DNA of 64,000 bases from Curtobacterium caseinilyticum (GTDB lineage: Bacteria > Actinomycetota > Actinomycetes > Actinomycetales > Microbacteriaceae), in NCBI RefSeq assembly GCF_030363035.1, contig NZ_JAUCMN010000003.1, positions 310,001 to 374,000 on the forward strand, given 5' to 3'. Made by a program: the position numbers and the translations under genes. The notes beneath the pieces are model-generated. The model was not told where the DNA came from. It saw only the letters and a list, made by a program, of their open reading frames with translations, and made no database searches. Positions 1 through 9,084 of this stretch are shown piece by piece. Position 1 is the first letter of the stretch. Each line of letters begins with the position of its first letter.

Positions 1-444
1 CTCGTCGAGGAACAGCACGTCCCAGTCGCCGACGAGCAGCTTCGCGAGCGCGATGCGTCGACGCTGCCCGCCGGACAGGTCGTCGACGACGGCGTCCCAC
101 GGGATGTCCGACACCAGGCCGCCGATGACGTCGCGGATCTTCGGGTCGCCGGCCCACTCGTGTTCCTCGAGCTCGCCGACGACGATGCTGCCGACGGTCG
201 CGCCGGCGGGCAGGACGTCGCGCTGGTCGAGGTAGCCGACGGTCAGCCCGCGGCGGTGGGTGACGCGCCCGGCGTCCGGCTCGAGGCGCTGCGCCAGCAG
301 TGCGAGCAGGGTCGACTTGCCGTCACCGTTGCGGCCGACGACGCCGATGCGGTCACCCTCGTCGAGGCCGAGGGTGACGCTGTCGAAGACGACACGGGTG
401 GGGAACTCGAGATGCACGTTCTCGGCGCCGAGGAGATGAGCCAC
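1..444 (-). CDS. ABC-F family ATPase, N-terminal part (cut by window edge)
   Basis: This is the first nucleotide-binding domain of a soluble ABC-F ATPase, the class that acts on ribosomes (translation factors and antibiotic-resistance proteins) rather than in transport. The visible 148 residues read from a GTG start and include Walker A (GRNGDGKST), the ABC signature LSGGQRRR and Walker B (WDVLFLDE) at the window edge. No membrane segment is seen. The GTG was chosen because the protein then begins MAHLLGAENV, typical of the family, and stop codons and repeats lie upstream. The second ATPase domain lies outside the window, so the subfamily cannot be named. Confidence 0.85.
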   Translation of the reverse strand, partial: MAHLLGAENVHLEFPTRVVFDSVTLGLDEGDRIGVVGRNGDGKSTLLALLAQRLEPDAGRVTHRRGLTVGYLDQRDVLPAGATVGSIVVGELEEHEWAGDPKIRDVIGGLVSDIPWDAVVDDLSGGQRRRIALAKLLVGDWDVLFLDE

Positions 445-490
445 CCGTCAAGGGTAGGTGGCGCGGCGGGGTGCGGGCGCCGCGGGGCGC

Positions 491-539
491 GTGCGGGGTG
501 CGGGGTGCGGGGTGCGGGGTGCGGGGTGCGGGGTGCGGG
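491..539. repeat. 7-bp tandem repeat (gtgcggg x7)
   Basis: Seven perfect copies of GTGCGGG lie directly upstream of the ABC-F gene, in the gap before a palindromic element. This is a simple-sequence tract that could vary in length by slippage. Its position between the ABC-F start and any upstream promoter means length changes could alter promoter spacing; that is inference. Confidence 0.9.
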
Positions 540-548
540 GGCGTCCAC

Positions 549-610
549 GGAACCAGGTTCCGGACACGACATCGCGAAGATGCGTGGTGCTGTGTCCGGA
601 ACATGGTTCC
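549..610. repeat. REP-like 62-bp palindromic element, copy 1
   Basis: Arms GGAACCAGGTTCCGGACAC (549-567) and GTGTCCGGAACATGGTTCC (592-610) are inverted repeats with one mismatch, separated by 24 nt. A second copy with the same arm length and the same 24-nt spacing is found at 16659-16720 in the same orientation. Each arm also holds a smaller palindrome (GGAACC-A-GGTTCC). It lies in the gap between two genes transcribed leftward and could also act as a terminator. Confidence 0.8.
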
Positions 611-675
611 GACGCCGGCCGCGGGTGGCAGGCCGCCGTTCCGCGCGCCACGACCGCCCGGCCGGGAGGCGCGGC

Positions 676-1074
676 TCAGCTCCCCGTGGTCGGCTCGCCT
701 TCGCCCGCGGCCTCCTTGGCACGACGCAGTCGTGCCTGGGCCTCCCAGTACTCGATCTCGCGCTCGAGTTCGGCGAGCTCCTGCTCGGTGCCGGTGACGC
801 GCTTGTCGCCGTGCGCCGCTCGGGCGTGACCGAGACTGGCGTACCGGTCCTCGTGGCGGTTCGGCTCGATGTACCGACCGTGGTTCCGGTCGTTCGCACT
901 CCAGTCGTGCCCGACGGCGAACCACACGATGCTGCCGACGACGGGCACGAAGATGCAGATGAGGATCCACGCGAACTTCGGCAGGCCACGGACCTGGTCC
1001 TCGCCGCGCGTGACGATGTCGATCAGGGCGAAGACGAGCAGCACGATCCCCGCGCCGTACAGCAGAACGCTCAT
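676..1074 (-). CDS. PLDc_N-domain small membrane protein
   Basis: A 132-residue protein with two membrane segments (about residues 3-20 and 30-48: IVLLVFALIDIV and FAWILICIFVPVVGSIVWF). This matches the cardiolipin-synthase N-terminal (PLDc_N) module that occurs alone in many actinobacteria, with the conserved RGLPKFAW and G.I.WF.VG features. The C-terminal 60 residues are charged and probably form a cytoplasmic helix (ELAELEREIEYWEAQARLRRA). There is no phospholipase D HKD motif, so it is not a synthase. The start was set at the ATG that has TAGAAT ending 8 nt upstream and a CGGAGA stretch between. Function unknown. Confidence 0.8.
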   Translation of the reverse strand: MSVLLYGAGIVLLVFALIDIVTRGEDQVRGLPKFAWILICIFVPVVGSIVWFAVGHDWSANDRNHGRYIEPNRHEDRYASLGHARAAHGDKRVTGTEQELAELEREIEYWEAQARLRRAKEAAGEGEPTTGS

Positions 1075-1189
1075 GTCTCCGGATTCTATGGAGCAGCCGA
1101 GTGTCGGACCACGCCCTGAACGGGTGCCGGGATCACGATCGCGCGTCGGTCTCCTGCGGGGTTCCACAGGGACCGAGGACGTCCCCGTG

Positions 1190-1636
1190 TCAGAGCGCAG
1201 CGACCCACTCGTCGGTGCCGTCCGTGAACTCCTGGCGCTTCCAGATCGGCGTCCGCTCCTTCACCAGGTCGACCAGTGCCGCGCACGCCGCGAACGCCTC
1301 GGCCCGGTGTGGCGAGGACACCGCCGCGGCGAGCGCCACGTCCCCGATGCCGAGGGCCCCGACGCGGTGCAGCACGGCGATGCGGACCTCGGGGTGGTCG
1401 GCGGCGATCGTCCGGGCCACCTCGGCGATGACCTCTCCGGCGCTCGGGTGCCGCTCGTAGTCGAGCGCGGCCACGCCCTTGCCCTCGTCGTGGTCGCGGA
1501 CGACCCCGGCGAAGGTGACCACGGCACCGTCGCGGTCGGTGGTGACGGCCGTGGAGACCTCGTCCACCGAGATCACGCGGTCCACGACGTCGGCCACCAC
1601 GACACGGTCCCCGCCCACGACCCCGTCCTCGCTCAC
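1190..1636 (-). CDS. moaE: Molybdopterin synthase catalytic subunit MoaE
   Basis: The 148-residue protein is the large subunit of molybdopterin synthase, which inserts dithiolene sulfur from MoaD thiocarboxylate into cyclic pyranopterin monophosphate. Family motifs are visible: FAGVVRDHDEGKGV, LDYERHP, HRVGALGIGDVAL, HRAEAFAACAALVDLVK and PIWKRQ, the last holding the catalytic lysine region. It is the last gene of the moeA-moaC-mog-moaE operon; its ATG overlaps the stop of mog by 4 nt, implying translational coupling. No moaD or moaA is found in the window, so the small subunit must be encoded elsewhere. Confidence 0.93.
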   Translation of the reverse strand: MSEDGVVGGDRVVVADVVDRVISVDEVSTAVTTDRDGAVVTFAGVVRDHDEGKGVAALDYERHPSAGEVIAEVARTIAADHPEVRIAVLHRVGALGIGDVALAAAVSSPHRAEAFAACAALVDLVKERTPIWKRQEFTDGTDEWVAAL

Positions 1637-2145
1637 GACGCGCTCCGGGGTGCGTGCCCGGCGCCGTGCAGCTGCGCGAGGACGTGGTCGAGCACACCGT
1701 CGAGCACAGCCAAGCCGTCGGCGACCCCGCCCCGCGACCCCGGCAGGGTCAGCACGAGCGTCCGCCCGCCGGCGATCCCCGCGACCCCTCGGGTCAGGAG
1801 CGCCGTGGGCCCCGCACTCGCGAGTCCTCGTCGGCGGATCTCCTCGACGAGGCCCGGGAGTTCGAGGTCGATGAGGGGCGCGACGGCCTCGGGCGTCCGG
1901 TCCGTCGGGGTGACGCCGGTCCCGCCCGTGGTCACGACGACCTTCGCGTCGGCGAGCAGTTCGGCGGTGACGGTCTCGGCGATGGCTCCGCCGTCCGGCA
2001 CGATGGTCGGCTCGGCGACGGTGAGCCCCCGCTCGCGGAGCCAGGCGGCGATGGTCGGACCGGTGCGGTCGAGCGCCGGGTCGGCGGAGGCCTGCGTCGA
2101 GACCACGACCACGCCGGCGCGGCCCCTGGTCGGTGCGGTGGTCAT
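1633..2145 (-). CDS. mog: Molybdopterin adenylyltransferase-type protein (MogA/MoaB)
   Basis: A 170-residue MoCF-binding domain protein that adenylylates molybdopterin before metal insertion by MoeA. The nucleotide-binding motif TTGGTGVTPTDRTPEA and the LPGSRGG loop are the MogA/MoaB signatures. The ATG was chosen because it overlaps the moaC stop by 4 nt (ATGA); the reading frame stays open far upstream but that part is a shadow of moaC and moeA. MogA and MoaB paralogues cannot be separated from the sequence alone, hence the neutral symbol. Confidence 0.88.
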   Translation of the reverse strand: MTTAPTRGRAGVVVVSTQASADPALDRTGPTIAAWLRERGLTVAEPTIVPDGGAIAETVTAELLADAKVVVTTGGTGVTPTDRTPEAVAPLIDLELPGLVEEIRRRGLASAGPTALLTRGVAGIAGGRTLVLTLPGSRGGVADGLAVLDGVLDHVLAQLHGAGHAPRSAS

Positions 2146-2687
2146 CGAGCGCTCCAGTCCCCGGATCGGCCGCCGTGCTTCTCGAGCACCCTGACGTCCG
2201 TGATCACCGCCGCCCGGTCGACGGCCTTCACCATGTCGTACACGGTGAGCGCGGCGACGCTCGCGCCGGTGAGGGCTTCCATCTCGACCCCGGTGCGCGA
2301 GGTGGTGCGGACGGAGACCTCGATCCGGACCCGGTCGTCGGCACCGGTGATGTCGACCTCGACCCCGGCGATCGGGAGCGGGTGGCAGAGCGGCACGAGG
2401 TCGGAGGTCTTCTTGACCGCCATGATCGCCGCGATGCGCGCGGTGCCGATCACCTCGCCCTTGGGCAGCGATCCGTCGATGATCCGCTCGACGACGTCGG
2501 CCCGGGTCACCAGGGTCGCGGTCGCCGTGGCGGACCGGGCGGTCACGTCCTTGTCGGAGACGTCGACCATGTGCGCGGAGCCGTCGGTCCGGACGTGCGA
2601 CAGCTCGGCGTCGGGCAGATCGGTGGCGGCTGGACCGGTGCCGACGGGACCGGTGCCGGCGGGAACGGTGGTGGGGTCGTCGGTCAT
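2142..2687 (-). CDS. moaC: Cyclic pyranopterin monophosphate synthase MoaC
   Basis: The 181-residue enzyme converts 3',8-cyclo-GTP (from MoaA) into cyclic pyranopterin monophosphate. Diagnostic motifs are present: HMVDVSDK, LCHPLPI with the substrate-binding histidine, GVEMEALTGAS, VYDMVKA and the C-terminal EKHGGRSG carrying the catalytic lysine. It has a family-typical core preceded by about 35 residues of Thr/Pro/Ala-rich extension. Its start overlaps the end of moeA by 4 nt and its end overlaps mog by 4 nt. Confidence 0.95.
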   Translation of the reverse strand: MTDDPTTVPAGTGPVGTGPAATDLPDAELSHVRTDGSAHMVDVSDKDVTARSATATATLVTRADVVERIIDGSLPKGEVIGTARIAAIMAVKKTSDLVPLCHPLPIAGVEVDITGADDRVRIEVSVRTTSRTGVEMEALTGASVAALTVYDMVKAVDRAAVITDVRVLEKHGGRSGDWSAR

Positions 2688-3916
2688 CGAAGGCTCCAGG
2701 CGGTGAGCAGGTCCCCGGGTTCGACGGTGTCGGTGCCGACCGGGACGTGGACGAGGTGGGTCGCGGCAGCGAGGTGCCCGAGCAGGTGGGAACTCGCCCC
2801 GCCGACGAAGTGGACGTGGCCGTCGACAACCCGGCCACGGCGCACCTGGTGCTTGCCGGCCGGCGAGGTCGCCGGCTCCGCCGCGGGGAGCTCGGTCGCC
2901 GTCCGGTCCGGGGCACCCACGAGCGCGGCGAGCACGGGACGCAGGAAGACCTCGAACGAGACGAGCGCCGAGACGGGGTTGCCGGGGAAGGCGACGACGG
3001 GCACCGAGCGTCCGGCGAGCGGGAGCCGGCCGAGCGCCTGCGGACCCCCGGGCTGCATCGCGACGGGTGTGACGGCGAGGCCGAGCGGCTCGAGGGCCTG
3101 GCGCACGACCTCGTACGCACCGGCGCTGATCCCGCCGGTCGTGAGCACGAGGTCCGCCCAGTCCCCCACGGCGCGCTCGAGCGCCGGGAGGAAGGCGTCG
3201 GCGTCGTCGGTGAGCCGGACGGACCGCGCCGCGGCACCGACCTCGGCCAGGGCCGCCCGCAGCGCGACCCCGTTCGCGTCGCGGATGGACGCGCCCGTAC
3301 CGTCGCCCAGACCGTCGTCGGTCAGCTCACTGCCCGTCGAGACGACGAGCACACGCAGGGGTCGGACCACCTCGACCGCGTCGATGCCGGCGGACGCGAG
3401 CGTGCCGAGCAGCGCCGGCGTCACGGGAGCCCCTGACGGAGCCAGCTCGGCGCCGCGGGCGACGTCACTGCCCACGGTCCGGACGAAGGTGCCCGCAGTC
3501 GTGCCGTCCGGCACCGTGAGCTCGGCGAGCGCCAGGGCGGCGGGGAAGGCAGCGGGCGGGGTCGCCTCGACCGGCACGACCGCATCGGCACCGACGGGGA
3601 TGCGGGCACCGGTCATGATCGGCGCGGCGGTCCCGGCGGCGAGCGGCGCGGGCACGGCCCCGGCCGGGATCGGCTCGACGACGCGCACGGTGCGACCGGA
3701 CTCGGCAGCGCGGACGGCGAACCCGTCCATCTGGCTGTTGTCGAACACGGGCAGCGGGACCGGCGCCGTCACCACCCGCGCGAGCACCCGCGACCCACGG
3801 CCGGCGCCGGCCCCACCCGCCAGCTCGTCGACCGACACCCCTTCCGACCCGAGCTGCGCGAGCACGGGCGCGAGGAGCGCTGCGACCTCGTCGCGATGCT
3901 GACCGATCGTTCGCAC
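2684..3916 (-). CDS. moeA: Molybdopterin molybdotransferase MoeA
   Basis: Inserts molybdate into adenylylated molybdopterin. The 410-residue protein shows MoeA landmarks in order: NSQMDGFAVRA, TGARIPVGADAVV, STGSEL, TTGGISAGAYEVV and FPGNPVSALVSFEVF. In the TGG.S.G motif the usual aspartate (GDYD in most MoeA) is Ala-Tyr-Glu here, a small deviation. The GTG start was chosen over an upstream in-frame ATG because GGAGG sits 5 nt before it and the protein then begins VRTIGQHRDEV, as MoeA proteins do. It heads the operon; the 115-nt gap to the divergent mtnP must hold both promoters. Confidence 0.93.
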   Translation of the reverse strand: MRTIGQHRDEVAALLAPVLAQLGSEGVSVDELAGGAGAGRGSRVLARVVTAPVPLPVFDNSQMDGFAVRAAESGRTVRVVEPIPAGAVPAPLAAGTAAPIMTGARIPVGADAVVPVEATPPAAFPAALALAELTVPDGTTAGTFVRTVGSDVARGAELAPSGAPVTPALLGTLASAGIDAVEVVRPLRVLVVSTGSELTDDGLGDGTGASIRDANGVALRAALAEVGAAARSVRLTDDADAFLPALERAVGDWADLVLTTGGISAGAYEVVRQALEPLGLAVTPVAMQPGGPQALGRLPLAGRSVPVVAFPGNPVSALVSFEVFLRPVLAALVGAPDRTATELPAAEPATSPAGKHQVRRGRVVDGHVHFVGGASSHLLGHLAAATHLVHVPVGTDTVEPGDLLTAWSLR

Positions 3917-4031
3917 CCGTGCCTCCGAACTCGTGGGGACGCCCGCTCTCGGCCGCAGCCGGAGGGGCGTCAGTAGCGTATCCAGGGCGCACCACGCGCC
4001 GAGGACATCCGGAGGACCTGTGGAGGACGAC

Positions 4032-4922
4032 GTGACCACGACCGCACCTGTGGACGGAACGACCGCTCGCATCGGGGTGATCGGGGGCTCCGGCCTCTAC
4101 CGCCTGTTCGAGGAGGGCACCGCCGACGAGATCGACGTCGCGACCCCGTACGGCCCGACCTCCAGCCCGGTGACCGTCGGCACGATGGGCGGCAAGCGGG
4201 TCGCGTTCCTCACCCGGCACGGCCGCGAGCACTCGGTCGCGCCGCACCTGATCAACCACCGCGCGAACGTCTGGGCGCTCCGCTCGCTCGGTGTCCGCGC
4301 CATCGTCTCGTCGAGCGCCGTCGGCGGCCTGCACCCGGACTACGCCCCGGGCACCTTCGTCGTGACCGACCAGCTCGTCGACCGCACCTGGGGCCGCGCC
4401 GACACCTTCTTCGAGGACCAGGTGCAGCACCTGTCCTTCGCCGACCCCTTCGACCCGGTGCTCCGTCGCGCCGCGATCGACGCGATCGCCGCGCTCGACG
4501 TGCCGTTCCGGCCGACGGGCACGTGCGTCGTCATCCAGGGCCCTCGCTTCTCGACCCGCGCCGAGTCGGTCTGGATGCGCGAGGCCGGCGGCCACACCAT
4601 CAACATGACGATGACGCCCGAGGTGCCGCTGGCCGCCGAGCTCGGCATCGGCACCGTGAACCTGTCGTTCGTCACCGACGCGGACGCCGGCCTGGCACCC
4701 GCAGCGGACGAGACGGCAGCGGACACGACCGCGGCCGACGGGGCCGCGGCCGAGGCCCCCGTCACGCACGCCGCCGTCATGGAACGCCTGGCCCGCGCGA
4801 ACGAGGTGATCGTCCGCGCCATCGGTGACGTCGTCGCCGCGCTGCCGGACGACTACGCCCCGCGCGAGCTGGTGCCCGCGACCGCCAGCGAGAGCGTGCT
4901 CCGGAAGGCGGTCGGCGCATGA
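4032..4922 (+). CDS. mtnP: S-methyl-5'-thioadenosine phosphorylase
   Basis: Cleaves methylthioadenosine with phosphate to adenine and 5-methylthioribose-1-phosphate in methionine salvage. The 296-residue protein has GGSGLYRLFE at the N terminus, the phosphate/substrate motif LTRHGREHSVAPHLINHRAN, GPRFSTRAES and INMTMTPEVPLAAELG (substrate-contacting Met/Glu). An Ala/Asp-rich insertion (about residues 217-243) replaces the usual aspartate loop region after SFVTDAD. Start: GTG with GGAGG 5 nt upstream; another GTG 12 nt earlier with its own GGAGG is nearly as good. It overlaps the following epimerase by 4 nt. Confidence 0.9.
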   Translation: MTTTAPVDGTTARIGVIGGSGLYRLFEEGTADEIDVATPYGPTSSPVTVGTMGGKRVAFLTRHGREHSVAPHLINHRANVWALRSLGVRAIVSSSAVGGLHPDYAPGTFVVTDQLVDRTWGRADTFFEDQVQHLSFADPFDPVLRRAAIDAIAALDVPFRPTGTCVVIQGPRFSTRAESVWMREAGGHTINMTMTPEVPLAAELGIGTVNLSFVTDADAGLAPAADETAADTTAADGAAAEAPVTHAAVMERLARANEVIVRAIGDVVAALPDDYAPRELVPATASESVLRKAVGA

Positions 4923-5983
4923 GCCGCCTGCTCGTCACCGGCGGCGCGGGCTTCATCGGCTCCGCGATCGTCCGCCGCGCCCTGACCGAGGGGCACGAGG
5001 TCCGCATCCTCGACTCCCTGCGTGACGACGTGCACGGCGACCCCGCCGAGGTCGTCCGCGCCCACGAGCAGCAGGGCCTGTCGTTCGTGCACGGCGACGT
5101 CCGCGACCGCGTCGCACTCGAGGCAGCGCTCGACGGCGTCGACGTCGTGTGCCACCAGGCGGCGAAGGTCGGCCTCGGGGTCGACTTCCAGGACGCCCCC
5201 GACTACGTCTCGTCGAACGACGCCGGCACCGCCCACGTCCTCGCCGGCATGGACCGGCACGGCATCGGTCGGCTCGTGGTGGCGAGCTCCATGGTCGTCT
5301 ACGGCGAGGGCGCGTACGCGACCGCCGACGGCGAGTCCGTGCGTCCGCCGGCTCGCCGCCGCGAGGACCTCGACGCCGGCCGCTTCGACCCGATCGGCCC
5401 CGACGGCCGTCCGCTCGTCCCGGGTCTCATCGACGAGTCCGCCGCCCTCGACCCGCGCAACGTCTACGCGCAGACCAAGGTCGCCCAGGAACACCTGGCG
5501 TCGTCGTGGGCCCGCGCCACCGGCGGCACCGCGATCGCCCTGCGCTACCACAACGTCTACGGACCGGGCATGCCGTCGAACACCCCGTACGCCGGGGTCG
5601 CGTCGCTGTTCCGCTCGGCACTGGCCCGCGGCGAGGCACCGCGCGTCTTCGAGGACGGCCGCCAGCGACGGGACTTCGTGCACGTGGACGACGTCGCCGG
5701 CGCGAACGCCGCTTCGATCGCCGCGACCGCGGAACTGCCGGCAGAGACCTTCCGCGCGTACAACGTCGGTTCCGGCGTGGTGCACACCATCGGCGACATG
5801 GCCGCCGCGATCGCCGGACCGGACGGCCCGCAGCCGGTCGTGACGGGCGAGTACCGCCTCGGGGACGTCCGGCACGTGACGGCGTCGTCCGCGCGCATCC
5901 GCTCGGACCTCGGCTGGCAGGCGCAGGTCGACTTCGAGCAGGGCATGCGCGAGTTCGCCACCGCCCCGCTCCGGGCCGCCGTA

Positions 5984-5992
<9 letters not shown>
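4919..5992 (+). CDS. NAD-dependent epimerase/dehydratase (extended SDR)
   Basis: A 357-residue extended short-chain dehydrogenase of the type that modifies nucleotide sugars. The NAD-binding motif TGGAGFIGS is at residues 7-15, the catalytic Tyr183 and Lys187 lie in VYAQTK, and RYHNVYGPGMPSNTPYAGV plus RRDFVHVDDVA are the usual sugar-nucleotide contact segments. The substrate cannot be told from sequence. The start overlaps the mtnP stop (ATGA). The downstream glycosyltransferase, DUF2064 protein and methyltransferase suggest a pathway that builds and decorates a sugar conjugate. The first copy of a 35-bp direct repeat includes its stop codon. Confidence 0.88.
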
Positions 5993-6409
<417 letters not shown>

Positions 6410-7246
6410 ATGGACCGCACGCCCTCCGACGACCACGACCCTGCCGCCGACGCGACGCGCGGGACCGATGCGGAGTCCCGTCGATCCGACGAACCGCACC
6501 GAATGGAACTCATGACCGTCGACGTGATCCTGCCCTGCCTCGACGAGGCGGACGCACTCCCCCGGGTGATCGGGCGACTGCCGGAGGGCTACCGCGCCAT
6601 CGTCGTCGACAACGGGTCGACCGACGGCTCCGCCGACGTCGCCCGCGCGCACGGCGCGACCGTCGTGACGGAGCCCGTCAAGGGCTTCGGCTCCGCCTGC
6701 GCCGCTGGCGTGGCCGCCGCGACCGCCGAGTACGTGGCGTTCTGCGACGCCGACGCGTCGATGGACCCGGCCGAGCTGCCGGCCCTGGTGGCACGCGTCG
6801 CCGACGGCCGCACCGACCTCGCGCTCGGCCGTCGCGTCCCCACGACCCGTGGTGCGTGGGCGCTGCACGCCCGCTTCGCGAACCGCGTGCTCGCCGTCCT
6901 GATGCGTCGCGCCACCGGCTACCGCCTCCGCGACCTCGGGCCGATGCGTGTCATGCGCCGGGCCGACCTGGTCGCACTGGACCTGCAGGACCGGCGCAGC
7001 GGCTACCCGCTCGAGATGGTCCTGGCCGCGCACGCCGCCGGCTGGCGGGTCGACGAGTCCGACATCGGCTACGCCCAGCGCGTCGGGGACAGCAAGGTCA
7101 CCGGCACGCTCCGCGGCACGGTGAACGCCGTCCGCGACATGTCCCGTCTGCTGCGCGAGTACGGACGGGAGGCACGTCCCCGCGTCGTCGCGCCCGGTCC
7201 GGTCCGCGACGTGGCCGGGTCCACCTCGGAAGGAGCACGCTTATGA
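6410..7246 (+). CDS. Glycosyltransferase family 2 protein
   Basis: A 278-residue GT-A fold enzyme. After a 30-residue polar leader it shows VDVILPCLDEADALP, VVDNGSTDGS (nucleotide-sugar binding) and CDADASMDP (the DXD metal-binding motif), and lacks membrane segments. This resembles the GT2 proteins that accompany DUF2064 proteins in so-called arsenosugar-type clusters (TIGR04283-like), but no arsenic gene is near. ATG at 6410 follows GAGGGC; ATGs at residues 32 and 35, closer to the core, are alternatives. The stop overlaps the start of the next gene (ATGA). Confidence 0.85.
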   Translation: MDRTPSDDHDPAADATRGTDAESRRSDEPHRMELMTVDVILPCLDEADALPRVIGRLPEGYRAIVVDNGSTDGSADVARAHGATVVTEPVKGFGSACAAGVAAATAEYVAFCDADASMDPAELPALVARVADGRTDLALGRRVPTTRGAWALHARFANRVLAVLMRRATGYRLRDLGPMRVMRRADLVALDLQDRRSGYPLEMVLAAHAAGWRVDESDIGYAQRVGDSKVTGTLRGTVNAVRDMSRLLREYGREARPRVVAPGPVRDVAGSTSEGARL

Positions 7247-7968
7247 CGGACGTCACGGTGGTCGTCGTGGCCAAGGAGTGCCTGCCGGGCAAGGTCAAGA
7301 CGCGGCTCACGCCGGCGCTGACGCCCGAGGGCGCCGCACGCGTCGCCTCCGCCGCGCTCGCGGACACGATCGCGACGGTGCGGGCGCTGCCCGCGTCGCG
7401 TCGCGTCCTGCTCTACGACGGCGTCGTCCTGCCCGAGGGCACCGAAGACTTCGACGTCCTGCACCAGGTGTCCGGCGGTCTCGACGAGCGCCTCGGCGCG
7501 ATGTTCGACGCGATGACCGGGCCGACGTTGCTGGTCGGCATGGACACCCCGCAGGCGGCCCCGGAGCACCTGGCGCCCGTGTTCGAGGACCCGGAGCGCG
7601 ACGCGTGGTTCGGCCCGGCCGACGACGGCGGCTTCTGGTCGCTGTACCTGCGCGAGCCGGACGGCGCGCTGTTGCGCGGCGTCCCGATGTCGCAGGACGA
7701 CACGGGTGCGGTGCAGCTGGCCCGGCTGACCGAGGCGGGCCTGTCCGTCGGGTCCCTGCCGGGAGTCCTCGACGTGGACACCGTGGCGGACGCTGAGCAG
7801 GTGGCCGCCCTCGCTCCGGGATCCCGCTTCGCCGCGGCCTTCCGTGCCGAGGTCGGGACAGCCGGGACCGCCGCCGCCGGGTCCGCCGGTTCCCTGACTG
7901 CCGGGCCCGCCGCTGCCGGGTCCGCCCCGGCACACCACGACACCACGATGACCGGAGGTGCCCGATGA
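7243..7968 (+). CDS. DUF2064 / TIGR04282-type glycosyltransferase-like protein
   Basis: A 241-residue nucleotidyl/glycosyl-transferase-fold protein: VVVVAKECLPGKVKTRLTPALTPE at the N terminus resembles nucleotidyltransferases (AK..PG..KTRL), followed by LVGMDTPQ and PADDGGFWSLYLR, hallmarks of DUF2064. The last 40 residues are a low-complexity Ala/Gly/Thr tail. The start has AGGAG 7 nt upstream and overlaps the upstream gene by 4 nt; the stop overlaps the methyltransferase start by 4 nt. The GT2-DUF2064-methyltransferase trio is a recurrent actinobacterial cassette, often next to a molybdopterin oxidoreductase; none is present here, although a Moco operon is adjacent. Function unproven. Confidence 0.82.
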   Translation: MTDVTVVVVAKECLPGKVKTRLTPALTPEGAARVASAALADTIATVRALPASRRVLLYDGVVLPEGTEDFDVLHQVSGGLDERLGAMFDAMTGPTLLVGMDTPQAAPEHLAPVFEDPERDAWFGPADDGGFWSLYLREPDGALLRGVPMSQDDTGAVQLARLTEAGLSVGSLPGVLDVDTVADAEQVAALAPGSRFAAAFRAEVGTAGTAAAGSAGSLTAGPAAAGSAPAHHDTTMTGGAR

Positions 7969-8627
7969 CGATGCACGACACCACCACGTTCGGCTCCGGC
8001 GGCGGCGAGCCGTACGCCCGCGCGCTGCGCACCGACGGCCGTCTGCGCCTCACCGACCCCGAGCGCCCCGACGTCGAGGTGACGATGGACGTCGGTCGTT
8101 GGAGTGCCGCCGCCGACCGCGTCGACCGGTCGCTGCTCGACGGCGCGGACGGCCCGGTCATCGACATCGGCTGCGGCCCGGGACGCATGCTCGTCGCCGC
8201 CCGTGCGCTCGGCATCCCGGCGCTCGGCGTCGACGTGTCGGACGAGGCCGTCGCGATCGCACGGCGTTCCGGCGGCACCGCCGTGCAGGGATCGGTCTTC
8301 GACCCGATCCCGGACGAGGGCCACTGGGACACCGCGCTGGTCATCGACGGCAACATCGGCATCGGCGGCGACCCCGTCGCACTGCTCGCGCGCTGCGGGG
8401 AGATCGTCCGTGACGGCGGCCGCGTGGTCGTCGAGACGCACGTCGACCGTTCCGCGGACCGCACCTTCACCGCGCACGTCGCAGACGCCGACGGCAACCG
8501 CAGCGAGGGCTTCCCGTGGGCCGAGGTCGGCGTGGAGGCGCTGCTGCGCCACGCGGCGGACGCCGGTCTCCGCGCGCGGCAGAGCTGGACGGCAGAGGGA
8601 CGGACGTTCTGCGAGCTCGTCGCGTGA
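7965..8627 (+). CDS. Class I SAM-dependent methyltransferase
   Basis: A 220-residue Rossmann-fold methyltransferase with the SAM motif IDIGCGPGRMLVAARALG, the acidic residue in GVDVSDEAV and a motif-II region DTALVIDGNIGIGG. The phrase VIDGNIGIGGDP is typical of the methyltransferases linked with DUF2064 genes. It is the third gene of the coupled set, overlapping its neighbour by 4 nt. The target molecule is not evident. Confidence 0.85.
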   Translation: MTMHDTTTFGSGGGEPYARALRTDGRLRLTDPERPDVEVTMDVGRWSAAADRVDRSLLDGADGPVIDIGCGPGRMLVAARALGIPALGVDVSDEAVAIARRSGGTAVQGSVFDPIPDEGHWDTALVIDGNIGIGGDPVALLARCGEIVRDGGRVVVETHVDRSADRTFTAHVADADGNRSEGFPWAEVGVEALLRHAADAGLRARQSWTAEGRTFCELVA

Positions 8628-8639
8628 TGCGGCAGCGGC

Positions 8640-8733
8640 GCGTCTGACCCGGCCGCGCTGCGCGTGATCCGGCCGCGTCGCGGCGGCGTCGCGCGTGATC
8701 CGGTCGCGTTGCGCGTGATCCGGCCGCGTTGTT
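8640..8733. repeat. Degenerate tandem repeat (gcgtgatccggccgcg)
   Basis: Four imperfect units around GCGTGATCCGGCCGCG, about 19-31 bp apart, fill the gap after the methyltransferase. No coding potential or strong single hairpin is seen in the units themselves. Confidence 0.65.
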
Positions 8734-8762
8734 TTGCATCGTTCAAGACAACGCGGTAGCGT
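8724..8762 (+). promoter_or_regulatory. Promoter with embedded inverted repeat upstream of the 81-aa gene
   Basis: TTGCAT (8734-8739), a 17-bp spacer and TAGCGT (8757-8762) make a good sigma-A-type promoter. A perfect inverted repeat CCGCGTTGT (8724-8732) / ACAACGCGG (8748-8756) brackets the -35 box and abuts the -10 box, so it could be an operator or the terminator of the preceding operon. This patch is clearly richer in A+T than its surroundings. Confidence 0.55.
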
Positions 8763-8838
8763 GGTCGTCATCAGCCGACGGCGCACTGGTCGCCGGTCCG
8801 GCGGTCGGTGACCCTCGGCACGACGACGAGGAGCACCC

Positions 8839-9084
8839 GTGCAGAACCGACAGAACCCCCTCGGCGGTGCCTACGTCTCCGGGCTCGAGACCCGTGACGA
8901 GCTCGGTGCCTACGCGGTCGAGGCCGCTTGGCGGCCGGTCGGCAGCTACACCGGTACCGGCGCGGGTCGCACGCTCGGTCGCTTCGTGGACACGCAGTTC
9001 CGCCGGCCCGGCACCGCGACGGCATCGCAGCGGACCGTGACCGGCTCACTGCGGACGGCCACCGGCTCGTTCCGGACCGCCTGA
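8839..9084 (+). CDS. Small hypothetical protein (81 aa)
   Basis: Not recognised. Codes for 81 residues, polar and basic, starting MQNRQNPLGGAYVSGLETRDELG and ending in a Thr/Arg/Ser-rich repeat (TVTGSLRTATGSFRTA). There is no signal peptide or membrane segment. It is supported by a GTG start with GAGGAG 5 nt upstream and by the promoter at 8734-8762, giving a leader of about 70 nt. It has no operon partners. Confidence 0.6.
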   Translation: MQNRQNPLGGAYVSGLETRDELGAYAVEAAWRPVGSYTGTGAGRTLGRFVDTQFRRPGTATASQRTVTGSLRTATGSFRTA